Below, piece by piece: positions 55,201 through 64,000 of a stretch of 64,000 bases of DNA. The position numbers and the translations under genes were made by a program. Under the pieces are notes generated by a model. It was not told where the DNA came from. It searched no databases and saw only the letters and a list, made by a program, of their open reading frames with translations. Location: assembly GCA_017940245.1 (NCBI GenBank), contig JAGAYZ010000025.1, forward strand, positions 95,189-159,188, in the 5' to 3' direction. Position 1 is the stretch's first letter. Each line of letters starts with the position of its first letter. Source of the DNA: Muribaculaceae bacterium. GTDB lineage: Bacteria > Bacteroidota > Bacteroidia > Bacteroidales > Muribaculaceae.

Positions 55201-55253
55201 AGGGCATCAACATCGTTGTTGATGGAGACAAGGTCACTAAAGTGATTAAGTAA
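52236..55253 (+). CDS. Large secreted LRR/Big2-domain protein with T9SS-like tail
   Basis: 1005 aa from the ATG at 52236 (signal peptide MTKFYKSMMAAALVALSALSASA). Order: BspA-type LRRs (about 22-220), three Big2 immunoglobulin-like domains of about 95 residues (PVASITIAPENPILAAEDGATVQ type; VTWSSADENIATVDDNGLVTR), a second LRR block (about 525-740), a beta-barrel-like domain (TQGDELTITDELIIALVEVDGTAILTD), and a short T9SS-type C-terminal domain (GVMYVNPMGQVSSSPFKGINIVV, KVTKVIK). The three Big2 units are very similar, indicating recent internal duplication. Probable surface adhesin or binding protein. A terminator follows at 55268-55298. Confidence 0.85.
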   Translation: MTKFYKSMMAAALVALSALSASAYDFEEGGLYYNINGDAATLTTGDVAYTGNIVIPATVEHDGTTYNVTAIGTVFQNNTTVTSLKLPTSVTSLPASCFAGMTGLLELEIPNVENLPNYLVDGCTALTTLTLGEGVHMASCHMTRGCNSLTRVTMLYADVVGWNSPSGGIGGSTIPAQYKPISNAIQGQATLYIPFGTTDAYKTKKNSGYGSVTLWNKFSAYVELDPPGGNVDVTGITIAPENPVLAAEEGATVQLTATVLPEDATDKSIVWSTSDANIATVSNTGLVTRTAPLINDGDQPYTVTITATAANDVVATVTVTAQVLANIPVASITIAPENPILAAEDGATVQLTATPLPENALDKSITWSSADETIATVDANGLVTRVAPLYNNDVPFTVDITATAANGVTQTVTVTAQVLETVLPTAISIEPEAPVLTAETGSTVQLSVNFTPENTTETGVTWSSADENIATVDDNGLVTRTAPLTSEDEQPYTVVITATTPNGLTANVTVTANVKGEDFFVEDGIYYNVLSADDLTVEVTNSVGGTASDPECYSGDIVIPTTVTHKGRTYTVTGLGAYAFGSGSEGSPAVTSITIPEGITAIDPYALRGMSGISELTIPSTVTEIEPFTLTRLSAETITILGARVLGMSAMANCPNLKHLILGEGVRELGNNITNNVTTMETVTCYATTPPTWDGSAMFAPFKDCINSATLYVPEGSRDAYYNKASSGIYYWRFGTIEEMVEPVEPVNPMTLAEALNYTQGDELTITDELIIALVEVDGTAILTDNAGNWIAANFSNEVKEAIGVGANSVKAGTLQGTISNLDTNPVFTITNMPEAGESTAEPVVESIDLHTAGLLDIPGNSLVNISGFYGSDGMLRAYSNPNDPGQKFTIDNTYIGEGAFDSYIDKNISFTAIVRLKEAWEAEEDTPAGAPRRVKKTDMNSASNYIIVPTSTTTQTDITTAVSELKVNNNNGVMYVNPMGQVSSSPFKGINIVVDGDKVTKVIK

Positions 55254-55267
55254 TGACCATTATCGAG

Positions 55268-55298
55268 AAAATCGAGAGGCATGAGCCTCTCGATTTTT
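55268..55298 (+). terminator. Rho-independent terminator
   Basis: AAAATCGAGAGGC (55268-55280), loop ATGA, GCCTCTCGATTTT (55285-55297), followed by a further T. Confidence 0.85.
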
Positions 55299-55329
55299 CT
55301 CCTTTTATTATTTACTTTCCTCTATTATT

Positions 55330-58300
55330 ATGAACTACCGACTACTTCTGTGTGTTACTGTGGCTGCATTGACGGGCACAGCATCATTGGCGCAATATTT
55401 GCCATCCGCTACAAAAGCTTCATCTGCTATAACGTCGAGTGCCTCCGATGCAGAAATGTTGCTCAACGTGGAAGGAGCCCGCACCATCGACGGCTCATCT
55501 CTCATCAGAATAGACCGCAATGCCACGCCCCGGCCCCATGCAGCGCCCCTGCTGGAGCAGGCCTCGGCCGGCTATATATTTGCCAACAAGACCTACATGA
55601 GCACCTGGAGCGACTACACGCGCAACGGCATCTATGCCCTGTCGACCGACGGCGAAATCTGCCAGCCCGTGCTCTTGGGCGATGCCATCAACGGCTCGCG
55701 AGGCATGTGCTACTTCGATGGCCAACTTTGGATTTCCTATGTCTATCAAGCCGCCCTGCTGGCACCCAAATACATCTATCATTATGTGATTGATTTTGCT
55801 ACAGGCAATCTTATTCGCGACATCGACCCCGGATACATGGGCTCTACGTCCACGTCCATGGTCTACGACCGCTACACGGGTCGCCTTTACGGCTCGTTCA
55901 CGAGCGATGACAACATGGGCTATGTGTTCGGTACCGTTGATCCTGTAACCGGTGTTCGCACCGCCCTTGGCAATCTGCCGTTTGCCCTCACGGGCATGGC
56001 CATTGACCGCAACCATCGCATGTGGGCCATCAACCAGCGCACCGGCATCCTTTACGAGGTGAACATGACATCTGGTGCCCTCACACAGCGAGGGAACACA
56101 GGGCTAAAATCAACGTACACCAATAGCGGCTGCATCGACCCCCTGACCGACACTTATTATTACACGGTGTGTAACTTGAACCAATCGGCACTCTATACCA
56201 TCGACCTGGCTACAGCCCAGGCCACCCTCGTGAAAGAATTTCCGCTCAACGACGAGTATCTATATATGTGGATGCCCACGGCAGTAAACAACGCTGTTCC
56301 CGGCAAACCCAGCAATCTCACAACCACCTTCGAGGGCGATGCCCTGCAAGGAAGCGTTTCATTCAGCGTGCCCTCGCTGCTGGCCAACGGCACTCAGGGA
56401 CAAGGGCAAGCTACAGCCACCATTTATGTCAACGGAGTGGCCGTGTTACAAAAGCAAGTGAACTATGGCTCATCCATCACCGAAAATATTACCGTGCCAC
56501 AAAATGGCAGCACCATCATAGCCGTGGCCCTGACCAATGACAATGGCGAGAGTGCTGTGGCACGCACCGAGCCCATCGCAATAGGTGGAGAGAATCTGCC
56601 GGCTCCCACTGGAGTCTATACCCGCACGTTCACCGACTCAGGTGCCGTGCGCATCTACTGGGACGCCTATCCAGGCGAAAATGTAACTTACGACGTGACC
56701 CGCTACCCCGAAGTCACCGTGGTGGCTACAGGGCTCACTTCGGTCTACTATCGCGAGGTGCCGCCCGCGGGATCGCACTATTATGGTGTGCGTGCCCATG
56801 TTGACGGCCGTCTGACCGCCGAGGCTTTCACAGAGACAATCGGCTCGGCCACTGCACCGGTGCCCTACGACAACTGCTTTGAAAACCGCGACCGCGTGAA
56901 TGAACTCACCTACATCAACGCCAATAACGATGACTATGTGTGGCTCTTCGCCACCAGCCTCGACTATCGTGGCACACACGGCATCTACATGCCCTATAAC
57001 GCCCGCGAACTCACCTTCTGGGAGCAAATGCAAGGCATCGAACCCGAGACCGACGACTGGGCCGTGACTCCGGGACTGCAACTGGAAAAGGGAAAGATTT
57101 ACACCATCACCTACAACATGTCCACCAAGGGCTATGACGAAGTCTATGAGGTGAAAATGGGCACGGCTCCCACCGTGGGCGCTATGACCACCACCATCAT
57201 TCCACGCAGCATCGTTCCCGCTTCGGTGCTGCCGGTAGGTCGCCAAGACTACTCCAAGACATTCACCGTCAATGCCGACGGCACCTACTACATCGGTCTG
57301 CATTGCATGTCGGCCGGTGGTTTCTGGCTGTGTGTCTATGAGATTCATGTTTCGGAAGGAATAGAGCCCGACGCTCCGGCACAACCTGCCATCAACGTCA
57401 CCGCCGATGAAAACGGCGCACTCAAGGGCAATGTGCAAGTAACGGCACCTAGCGTAACCCAGCAAAACACCACGCTGACCGCCATTGACCACATCGACTT
57501 GAAACTGGAAGGTGAAGTTGTGCACACCTGGCAGAATCCCGCCCCGGGTGCTGCGCTCACGGCCGAAGTCACCGTACCGCGTCTGGGCGAATATGTATTT
57601 GAAGCGGTGGCCTACAAGAGTGCCACCAGTCACGGCCCCGGTGCCAAAGTATCGACATTCATCGGAGCCAAGGCACCAAGCGATGTGGCTTCTGTAGCCA
57701 TTGCCGAAACCGAAAACTCCGGCGAGGTGGTTCTCACATGGCCACCCGTCACCACTGCCACCGACCAGACGGCCATCGACCCGTCGCTGGTGACCTACAT
57801 CATCTACGACACGGAGAGTCAAATTGTGACCGAGGTCACCGGCGACACCACAGTCACCATCCAAGCCGCAGCGCCCAACTCCGAGCAGCAGCTGGTGCGC
57901 TATTACGTCGGCTCGAAATATGGCGACCGCTACTGCCACGCCACGGCTTTCACCCCGCAAATCATCGTAGGTCGCCCCTACGAGTTGCCGTTCTACGAGA
58001 CCAGCACCACCGCCGCCTTCCGTTATCTGTGGGCCTACACGGGCCCGGCCACATGGCAGTTGCTTCGCGACCAGCCCAACGTGACCTCGGCCGATGGCGA
58101 CGGCTCATTCATGATCATGCAAGGCGAATATGTCGATGACCAAAGCGCGCTCACATCGGGTAAAATCAAACTCTCAGGAAGCAACATCCTGCTCGACTTG
58201 AGCTACATGAAACTCCAGAACGACAGCAACACGCTGGCCGTGAATGTGGTGTGCGACGGAGTGGCCACCAACTTGGCCAATTATATCCTGGCAGACCCCA

Positions 58301-58626
58301 CCGCCGCGACCGCGAAATGGCATTCGGCCCAATTCTCGCTAGATGCGTTCAGTGGTAAGACCATTCAACTGCAACTGGTAGGCACCATCAAAACCCACGT
58401 GAGCATCTTGGTCGATGGCATCAAGATCAGCAGTACACCTGTAGACACTATCGGCGATGTGGACGGCGACGGCAAGGTGGATGTTTCCGACGTGAACGCC
58501 GCCATCAACATCATCCTCAAGACCAAGGAGGCAGGCGATTATCCCGGCAATGCCGACGTGGACGGCGATGGCAAGGTGGACGTTTCAGACGTGAACGCGA
58601 TTATTAACATTATTCTAAAACAATAA
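55330..58626 (+). CDS. Large secreted protein with choice-of-anchor/Fn3-like domains and dockerin-like repeats (paralog A)
   Basis: 1098 aa. Signal peptide (MNYRLLLCVTVAALTGTASLAQ). Residues about 70-310 form a propeller-like region with repeated DYTRNGIYAL, MVYDRYTGRLYGSF and MAIDRNHRMWAI strands. Fn3-like domains follow (about 330-510), then two jelly-roll regions of the choice-of-anchor type (NCFENRDRVNELTYIN...DDWAVTPGLQL; LPFYETSTTAAFRYLW). Paired dockerin-like repeats occupy 1042-1098 (DVDGDGKVDVSD twice). It is homologous over its full length to the next gene, 55 nt downstream, and is probably co-transcribed with it. I see no catalytic motif; a surface binding or structural role is inferred. 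Confidence 0.85.
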   Translation: MNYRLLLCVTVAALTGTASLAQYLPSATKASSAITSSASDAEMLLNVEGARTIDGSSLIRIDRNATPRPHAAPLLEQASAGYIFANKTYMSTWSDYTRNGIYALSTDGEICQPVLLGDAINGSRGMCYFDGQLWISYVYQAALLAPKYIYHYVIDFATGNLIRDIDPGYMGSTSTSMVYDRYTGRLYGSFTSDDNMGYVFGTVDPVTGVRTALGNLPFALTGMAIDRNHRMWAINQRTGILYEVNMTSGALTQRGNTGLKSTYTNSGCIDPLTDTYYYTVCNLNQSALYTIDLATAQATLVKEFPLNDEYLYMWMPTAVNNAVPGKPSNLTTTFEGDALQGSVSFSVPSLLANGTQGQGQATATIYVNGVAVLQKQVNYGSSITENITVPQNGSTIIAVALTNDNGESAVARTEPIAIGGENLPAPTGVYTRTFTDSGAVRIYWDAYPGENVTYDVTRYPEVTVVATGLTSVYYREVPPAGSHYYGVRAHVDGRLTAEAFTETIGSATAPVPYDNCFENRDRVNELTYINANNDDYVWLFATSLDYRGTHGIYMPYNARELTFWEQMQGIEPETDDWAVTPGLQLEKGKIYTITYNMSTKGYDEVYEVKMGTAPTVGAMTTTIIPRSIVPASVLPVGRQDYSKTFTVNADGTYYIGLHCMSAGGFWLCVYEIHVSEGIEPDAPAQPAINVTADENGALKGNVQVTAPSVTQQNTTLTAIDHIDLKLEGEVVHTWQNPAPGAALTAEVTVPRLGEYVFEAVAYKSATSHGPGAKVSTFIGAKAPSDVASVAIAETENSGEVVLTWPPVTTATDQTAIDPSLVTYIIYDTESQIVTEVTGDTTVTIQAAAPNSEQQLVRYYVGSKYGDRYCHATAFTPQIIVGRPYELPFYETSTTAAFRYLWAYTGPATWQLLRDQPNVTSADGDGSFMIMQGEYVDDQSALTSGKIKLSGSNILLDLSYMKLQNDSNTLAVNVVCDGVATNLANYILADPTAATAKWHSAQFSLDAFSGKTIQLQLVGTIKTHVSILVDGIKISSTPVDTIGDVDGDGKVDVSDVNAAINIILKTKEAGDYPGNADVDGDGKVDVSDVNAIINIILKQ

Positions 58627-58633
58627 TCACTCC

Positions 58634-58662
58634 TGGGCAAGTGAGCAATGTTCGCTTGCCCA
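58634..58662 (+). other. Intergenic hairpin between the two paralogs
   Basis: TGGGCAAG (58634-58641) pairs with CTTGCCCA (58655-58662). There is no T tract directly after it, so it may modulate rather than end transcription into the second paralog. Confidence 0.5.
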
Positions 58663-58681
58663 CTTAAACTATTCTTTTATT

Positions 58682-61600
58682 ATGAAGAAATTATTATTAG
58701 TACTTTCTCTGCTGTTTATAACAGCTACTGCTGGGCAAGCGCAGCTCCTCAGCAGCAAAGTGGCGGCACCATCGCCGCAGAAAGATGCCGCGGCCATGGC
58801 CTACGAGACCCGCACCATCGAAGGAGTGCCCCTCCCCTCGGTCAATGGCATGCGCAGTGCAACGCGAGTGTCGCAGTACAAGCCCTCGGGCTACATCTAT
58901 GGCACGCGCATCTACTCCAACGTGTGGAGCGATTACTCACGCGTGGGTCTCTATGTCCTCAGCCCCGACCAGCCACTCTCGACCTCTATCTACGAGGGTG
59001 AACTGTTCAACACTACCCGTGGCATTGTATATTACGAGGGCAAGTTGTGGATTTCACATGTGGAACGCGGTTTCAGCATTGGCGACGACAACACAGTCCA
59101 GACCAACAACCGCGTGTCGCACTACGTGTTCAACATGTTTACCGGACAACTGGAAAATTACATCAATCCCGGTTATCCCGGCGCTACCGGTCCTGGCTTG
59201 GCCTACGACCGCTACACGGGCATCATCTATGGCTGCTTCAGCAACAATACTCTGAACGGCAACATCTTCGGCACGCTGGATCCCAACACGGGCATTCGCA
59301 CCCCCATTGCCGAACTGGATGTGATGCTCACGGGTGTGGTGATCGACAACAACCACCGCATGTGGGGCGTCGAGCGCAAGTCGGGAACGCTCTATGAGAT
59401 CGACATGACCAACGGCACACTCCGCACCGTGGGCAAGCTGGGCATCGTATCGGCTTACATGAACAGTGGTTGCGTAGACCCCATCACCGGCGTTTACTAT
59501 TACAACACCTGCAACCTCTATGAGTCATCGCTCTATGCCATCGACACCGAGAACTGTACTGCAACGCTGGTCTACTCTTTCCCCACCAACGATGAGTGGT
59601 CGTCGATGTGGATGATGACAGCGCTGAGCGACCGGGTTCCGGCAGCTCCGGTCAATGTGCAGACCTCCTTCAACGGGCTGAACGGGACCGTAAGCTTTAT
59701 CATTCCCGATGTGCTGGCTAACGGCAACGCAGCCAGCGGAACTGTAACCTACACGGTCTACATGAATGGTGTGGCTAAAGCTACAGGCGAAGCCGACTTC
59801 GGAGCCGAAGTGAGCGAAGCAATCACCATGGAACATGGTGGGCAAGCCATCATCGCTGTGGCGTTGAGCAATGACCAGGGCGAGAGCGAAATCGTCCGCA
59901 AGACCATCACCGTGGGCGATGCCGCTGTACCTGCCCCGGCCAACGTCACACTCGTGAAAAGTGGTAATAATTTCAATCTTACCTGGGATGCCGTGGATAT
60001 GGCCGGCGTGACCTACAATGTGATGCGTTACCCCGACGAGGTGCAGGTGGCTACCGGCCTCACCGCCAATACATTCACCGAGCCTGTACCCAGTGTCACG
60101 CACACCAACTTCTTCTACGCCGTGACCGCTTGTGTGGGTAATGCTCAGAGCCCCAGCACGCGTTCCAACTACATTGCTTCCGGTTCGTTTGGCTTGCCTT
60201 ACAGCAACCACTTCGAGACACAAGATCGTGCCAACGAGTTGACCTACATCAATGCTAATGGCGATAATAAAGTGTGGACCTATGCTGTGAACTGCGACTT
60301 GCGTGGCAGTCATGGCATCTACTTGCCGAAACCCGATGCAGTGAGCAACGGCTGGTGGGGCTCAACTCAGCCACCCAGCGACGACTGGGCCATTACGCCG
60401 GGACTGCCCCTCGAAGCAGGCAAGACCTACGCGGTGACCTACAAGCTGTTCGGCACCTATGCCGATTTAGAGAACTATCGTGAGCGCTTTGAGGTGATGA
60501 TGGGTACCTCGCCCACAGTGGCCGCCATGACCACCACCATTCAAGGTCCCACCATCGTGAGTAACGACAACGTCAACCCGCTGACCACAACCATTGTCTT
60601 TGCCGCTCCTGGTACCGGCACCTACTACATCGGTCTGCACGGTATCAGCAATCCAGGTTTCTGGTTCGGTTGCCTGGGCATCGACGTGAGCGAAGGTGTG
60701 CCCAGCACGGCTCCCAACATGCCCAAGGGCATGACCGTCACCCCCAACCCCAATGGCGAACTCAGCGCCGAGGTGAGCGTGGGTGTGTCGCGCTGGAACA
60801 CGCTCAAGCAGAACATCACCGCTTTGAATCGTGTGGAACTGCTAGCCAACGACCAGCTGGTATACACCTGGGAGAACCCAACTCCAGGCGAGACTTATAC
60901 CCAAACGGTGACCTTGCCACTTGACGGAACCTACGAGTTTGTGGCAGTGCCTTATGGCACCGACGGCGAAGCCGGTATTCCTCGTTCGGTAACGGCCTAT
61001 GTCGGCGTGCGTCCGCCTGCAGCCGTGGCCAGTGCCACACTCACCGAGACCGGCAATCCCGGCGAAGTGACCATGAGCTGGACACCGGTGAGCACCAACA
61101 TCGACGGCAACGCCATCAACACCGACAAGGTGACCTACACCGTCTATAATGCCGGTGAAAATCCGCTCATTACCGACACGAAAGAAACTGCCTTCACGTT
61201 CCAGGCCATGAACTACGACACCGACCCACAGCAATTTGTGCGCTTCTATGTAACCTCTCACTTCGGTAGTTTCTATAGCTCGGTGGCAGCCTACACGCCC
61301 TTCCTCTTGATGGGCAAGCCCTACACGCTGCCGTTCCACGAGACAACGACCACCGATGCCATGCGTTACGCTTGGCTCATGTCGGGCGATCTCGCTTGGG
61401 ATGTGAGCGGCGAGGATCAAGACGTGCGTGCACACGACGGCGATGGCACCTTCTACTTCATTTCAGGATCGGCCGAGAACCAACAGGGCACAATGACCTC
61501 AGCCAAGATTCACGTCACCGGTGCCGAGCCCACGCTCTCGCTGGCCTACGCAACTCTGCTAAACAACACCAACACCCTGGCCGTGAAGGTGATTTGTGAC

Positions 61601-61969
61601 GGTGCAACCACAACGCTGGGTACTGTCACACTGGCGGGTACGTCCAGCAACTTTGAGTGGAAGACCGTTGACTACGACCTGAGTGCCTATGATGGCAAGG
61701 ATATCCAGATCGAAATTACCGGCACCGTTATTTCGCACGCCGCACTGCTGATTGACGACATCAAGGTAACCGCCAAGGAGAGCGCCATCCTGGGCGATGT
61801 GGACGGCGATGGCAAGGTGGATGTGACCGACGTGAATGCTGTCATCAACATCATCCTCAAGACCAAGACCGAGGCCGACTATCCTGGTAAGGCCGATGTC
61901 GACGGCGACGGCAAGGTGGATGTAACCGATGTGAACGCAATTATCAACCTCATCCTCAAGGTCGCTTAA
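58682..61969 (+). CDS. Large secreted protein with choice-of-anchor/Fn3-like domains and dockerin-like repeats (paralog B)
   Basis: 1095 aa, collinear with the upstream paralog. Signal peptide (MKKLLLVLSLLFITATAGQAQ). Propeller-like strands (DYSRVGLYVLS, LAYDRYTGIIYGCF, VVIDNNHRMWGV), Fn3-like domains (NFNLTWDAVDMAGVTYNVMRYP), two choice-of-anchor regions (LPYSNHFETQDRANELTYIN...DDWAITPGLPL; LPFHETTTTDAMRYAWL), and dockerin-like repeats at 1038-1095 (DVDGDGKVDVTD twice). The dockerin region is very similar at DNA level to that of paralog A and of the GH53 gene. Function unknown. A strong terminator lies at 62019-62056. Confidence 0.85.
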   Translation: MKKLLLVLSLLFITATAGQAQLLSSKVAAPSPQKDAAAMAYETRTIEGVPLPSVNGMRSATRVSQYKPSGYIYGTRIYSNVWSDYSRVGLYVLSPDQPLSTSIYEGELFNTTRGIVYYEGKLWISHVERGFSIGDDNTVQTNNRVSHYVFNMFTGQLENYINPGYPGATGPGLAYDRYTGIIYGCFSNNTLNGNIFGTLDPNTGIRTPIAELDVMLTGVVIDNNHRMWGVERKSGTLYEIDMTNGTLRTVGKLGIVSAYMNSGCVDPITGVYYYNTCNLYESSLYAIDTENCTATLVYSFPTNDEWSSMWMMTALSDRVPAAPVNVQTSFNGLNGTVSFIIPDVLANGNAASGTVTYTVYMNGVAKATGEADFGAEVSEAITMEHGGQAIIAVALSNDQGESEIVRKTITVGDAAVPAPANVTLVKSGNNFNLTWDAVDMAGVTYNVMRYPDEVQVATGLTANTFTEPVPSVTHTNFFYAVTACVGNAQSPSTRSNYIASGSFGLPYSNHFETQDRANELTYINANGDNKVWTYAVNCDLRGSHGIYLPKPDAVSNGWWGSTQPPSDDWAITPGLPLEAGKTYAVTYKLFGTYADLENYRERFEVMMGTSPTVAAMTTTIQGPTIVSNDNVNPLTTTIVFAAPGTGTYYIGLHGISNPGFWFGCLGIDVSEGVPSTAPNMPKGMTVTPNPNGELSAEVSVGVSRWNTLKQNITALNRVELLANDQLVYTWENPTPGETYTQTVTLPLDGTYEFVAVPYGTDGEAGIPRSVTAYVGVRPPAAVASATLTETGNPGEVTMSWTPVSTNIDGNAINTDKVTYTVYNAGENPLITDTKETAFTFQAMNYDTDPQQFVRFYVTSHFGSFYSSVAAYTPFLLMGKPYTLPFHETTTTDAMRYAWLMSGDLAWDVSGEDQDVRAHDGDGTFYFISGSAENQQGTMTSAKIHVTGAEPTLSLAYATLLNNTNTLAVKVICDGATTTLGTVTLAGTSSNFEWKTVDYDLSAYDGKDIQIEITGTVISHAALLIDDIKVTAKESAILGDVDGDGKVDVTDVNAVINIILKTKTEADYPGKADVDGDGKVDVTDVNAIINLILKVA

Positions 61970-62018
61970 TGCTTAAAATCACGCCAGACGACTGCGCATA
62001 GTCAACTGGTCACATGCT

Positions 62019-62056
62019 AGGCGGCTCCGGCACTCAACTGGAGCCGCCTCTTTTTT
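62019..62056 (+). terminator. Rho-independent terminator
   Basis: AGGCGGCTCC (62019-62028) pairs with GGAGCCGCCT (62040-62049), followed by CTTTTTT. Confidence 0.9.
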
Positions 62057-62341
62057 GTGCTTTGAAGGGTCGCAGCTAACGCATTGACACAATGACCCCG
62101 AAACTCGCCCTAATCGCGTCTACCCACCCCCTAAAGCGACGTGATGAAAGACTACACCTTCGACTTAATCGTGAACTAACACAACTTCAATTTTCCCGAT
62201 GAGAACAAAAATCGAGGGAATTTCTTTGGCAGATAAACGAAAAAAGCCGACCTTTGCAACAACAAACAAGGCTCTACTTAACCGAAGTCTTTATGGATGG
62301 AGCCATGATTATTTTGATTCTCACAGCCAATGGGCATTATC

Positions 62342-63742
62342 ATGACAAATAAAACTGCAATAATCAACGATACGATTTGTGCCATTGCCACGCCGCAGGG
62401 CATGGGAGGAATAGCCGTGGCACGCGTGAGCGGGCCGCAGGCAATCGAGGTGGTGTCGCGCCGCTGGAAAGGGAAGTCGCTAGACCAGATGCCATCACAC
62501 ACCGTGCACCTGGGGCACGTCACCGACTCGGCCGGACAGGTGCTTGACCAGGTCGTGCTCACGCTCTATCGCGGGCCGCACTCGTTCACCGGCGAGGATG
62601 TGGTGGAAATCGCCTGCCACGGGTCGCGATGGATACAACAGCAGCTCATCATCTCGCTCATCGATGCCGGATGCCGGGCCGCTACTGGCGGCGAGTTTAC
62701 CCGCAGAGCCTTTGCTGCCGGTCGCATGGATCTGGCCGAGGCCGAAGCTGTGGCCGACGTCATTGCGGCACAGTCGCAGGCCGCCCATCGCGTGGCCATG
62801 AACCAGATGCGTGGTCACTTCAGCCACGAGTTGCAACAACTGCGAGAACAGTTGCTGCACTTTGTGGCACTCATTGAGCTCGAGCTGGACTTCAGTGAGG
62901 AAGATGTCACCTTTGCCCAGCGCAGCGAAGTCATCGACCTGGCCCAGCACATGCGCGATGTGATTCACCGCCTCACCTCATCATTCCACACCGGTGACGC
63001 CATCCGCAACGGTCTGCCGGTAGCCATCGTGGGACAGACCAACGCAGGCAAATCCACCCTGCTCAACGCACTGCTGCACGACGACCGCGCGCTGGTGAGC
63101 GACATCCACGGCACCACACGCGACGTGATTGAAGACACCATCACGCTCCAGGGCACACTGCTGCGCTTTATCGACACCGCAGGCATTCGCCAAAGCGACG
63201 ACGCAGTAGAAGCCATGGGCATTGAGCGCTCATTCCGCAAACTCGACGAGGCACAAATCGTGCTTTGGGTAATCGATGCCACCACACCCGTGGCCGACAT
63301 CACGACATTCAGCAAGCAAATCGTTCCGCACTGCACTGGAAAACACATCGTGGCAGTGGTCAACAAGACCGACCTGGCACCCGCCACAAGCATCGATGCA
63401 GCCCTGAGCACCATCCTGCCCGAGGGCAGTCAAGTCGTAGCCATCAGTGCCCACCGGCGCGACGATGTGGCGCGATTAGAGCAGTGCATTGTCAAAGTAG
63501 CAGCCATGCCACAAATAGATGAAGATGCCGTCATAGTAACCAACGTCCGCCACTACGAGGCCCTTAGCCATGCCGAGCAGGCACTGGACCGTGCCCTGGC
63601 TGCGCTGCACGACGGGCTCAGCGGCGACCTCATCGGCCAGGACATCCGCGAAGTGCTTCACCACCTAGGCACCATCACCGGCGAAATCACCACCCACGAC
63701 ATCCTAGGCGAAATCTTCGCCCACTTCTGCGTGGGCAAGTGA
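62342..63742 (+). CDS. mnmE: tRNA uridine-5-carboxymethylaminomethyl modification GTPase MnmE
   Basis: 466 aa from the ATG at 62342 (an in-frame ATG at 62330 is also possible). The N-terminal tetrahydrofolate-binding domain begins NDTICAIATPQGMGGIAVARVSG and includes YRGPHSFTGEDVVEIACHG. The helical domain holds an inserted G domain: GQTNAGKSTLLNALL, DIHGTTRDVI, DTAGIRQ, NKTD. The C-terminus ends in CVGK, the catalytic cysteine motif (usually CIGK). With MnmG it modifies the wobble uridine of certain tRNAs. Length and motifs are normal. Confidence 0.96.
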   Translation: MTNKTAIINDTICAIATPQGMGGIAVARVSGPQAIEVVSRRWKGKSLDQMPSHTVHLGHVTDSAGQVLDQVVLTLYRGPHSFTGEDVVEIACHGSRWIQQQLIISLIDAGCRAATGGEFTRRAFAAGRMDLAEAEAVADVIAAQSQAAHRVAMNQMRGHFSHELQQLREQLLHFVALIELELDFSEEDVTFAQRSEVIDLAQHMRDVIHRLTSSFHTGDAIRNGLPVAIVGQTNAGKSTLLNALLHDDRALVSDIHGTTRDVIEDTITLQGTLLRFIDTAGIRQSDDAVEAMGIERSFRKLDEAQIVLWVIDATTPVADITTFSKQIVPHCTGKHIVAVVNKTDLAPATSIDAALSTILPEGSQVVAISAHRRDDVARLEQCIVKVAAMPQIDEDAVIVTNVRHYEALSHAEQALDRALAALHDGLSGDLIGQDIREVLHHLGTITGEITTHDILGEIFAHFCVGK

Positions 63743-63784
63743 CCCCTTATAAATAACTCTGAACAACTTGGAGTAATTTGAACT

Positions 63785-63810
63785 AAGTCCCTCTAAATGA
63801 GGGACTTTTT
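63785..63810 (+). terminator. Rho-independent terminator of mnmE
   Basis: AAGTCCCTC (63785-63793), loop TAAAT, GAGGGACTT (63799-63807), then TTT. Confidence 0.85.
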
Positions 63811-63835
63811 GTATTTTAACACTTCAAGTTGCATA

Positions 63836-63867
63836 TTTGTTAGTACCAGTTTTTCGAGTTATTTTTG
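63836..63867 (+). promoter_or_regulatory. Strong promoter at the window edge
   Basis: TTTG (63836-63839), 20 nt, TATTTTTG (63860-63867). No gene begins before 64000, so the transcript either starts a gene just outside or a noncoding RNA. Confidence 0.6.
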
Positions 63868-64000
63868 CACAGTATTTCTACCACGAGTGTAAAACAGATA
63901 ATAAAAACGCCCTTAAAAACGCGATATTTGGAACAAAGGTGATACACCATGAGAAAGTACCAAAACGCCATCGAAGGGACAATGTGATACACAGTGAGAA

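Overview
Organism and overall character. The window looks like chromosome from a gut Bacteroidales, most likely Muribaculaceae or Prevotellaceae. This is inferred from Bacteroidetes-type promoters (TTTG, 19-20 nt, TAnnTTTG), a SusA-like/pullulanase/MalQ starch cluster, BspA-type leucine-rich repeat proteins, a C10 (streptopain) protease, T9SS-like C-terminal domains and many secreted proteins ending in paired dockerin-like EF-hand repeats. No plasmid or phage hallmark genes are present. Layout. 1-7434: tail of one dockerin protein, a putative carbohydrate-binding secreted protein, then an operon of two GH13 alpha-amylases and a GH53 endo-galactanase. 7533-15363 (minus): gamma-carbonic-anhydrase-like protein, Xaa-Pro aminopeptidase, unknown exported protein, RhuM-family protein, membrane alpha/beta hydrolase and C10 protease, with promoter-bearing interspersed repeats and a MITE-like palindrome. 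15655-23530 (minus): tRNA-Val and the operon malQ-pulA-susA-like-DUF3667. 23748-31995: a BspA-like protein, tRNA-His, nagA, an Lnb/DUF4105 protein, hpt-adk, nnr and an NlpC/P60 protease. 32082-36936 (minus): two paralogous secreted proteins of an unrecognised family, a Big2-domain protein and a small conserved protein. 37119-39573: an AAA_14/DUF4143 ATPase flanked by 56-bp direct repeats, then miaA. 39679-47727: a GHL10 glycoside-hydrolase-like protein, a BspA-like protein, a two-repeat secreted protein and (minus) a CotH-family protein. 48045-51401 (minus): secA. 52236-63742: three very large secreted proteins (one LRR/Big2 protein, two tandem paralogs) and mnmE. How the genes work together. 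Extracellular amylases and the starch-binding-type modules would generate maltooligosaccharides; the exported SusA-like enzyme and pullulanase and the MalQ glucanotransferase would complete their breakdown. LacI-type operator-like palindromes occur near two of these transcription units, with a weaker half-site near a third, suggesting shared control. No SusC/SusD transporter or regulator gene is in the window. Most striking. (1) Eleven proteins end in dockerin-like repeats and six end in T9SS-type C-terminal domains; no protein here has both, and no cohesin is visible. (2) An interspersed repeat of about 80 bp carries a full consensus promoter aimed into the next gene at four loci, including miaA and secA. 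(3) The AAA_14 gene sits between long direct repeats and looks like a mobile cassette.
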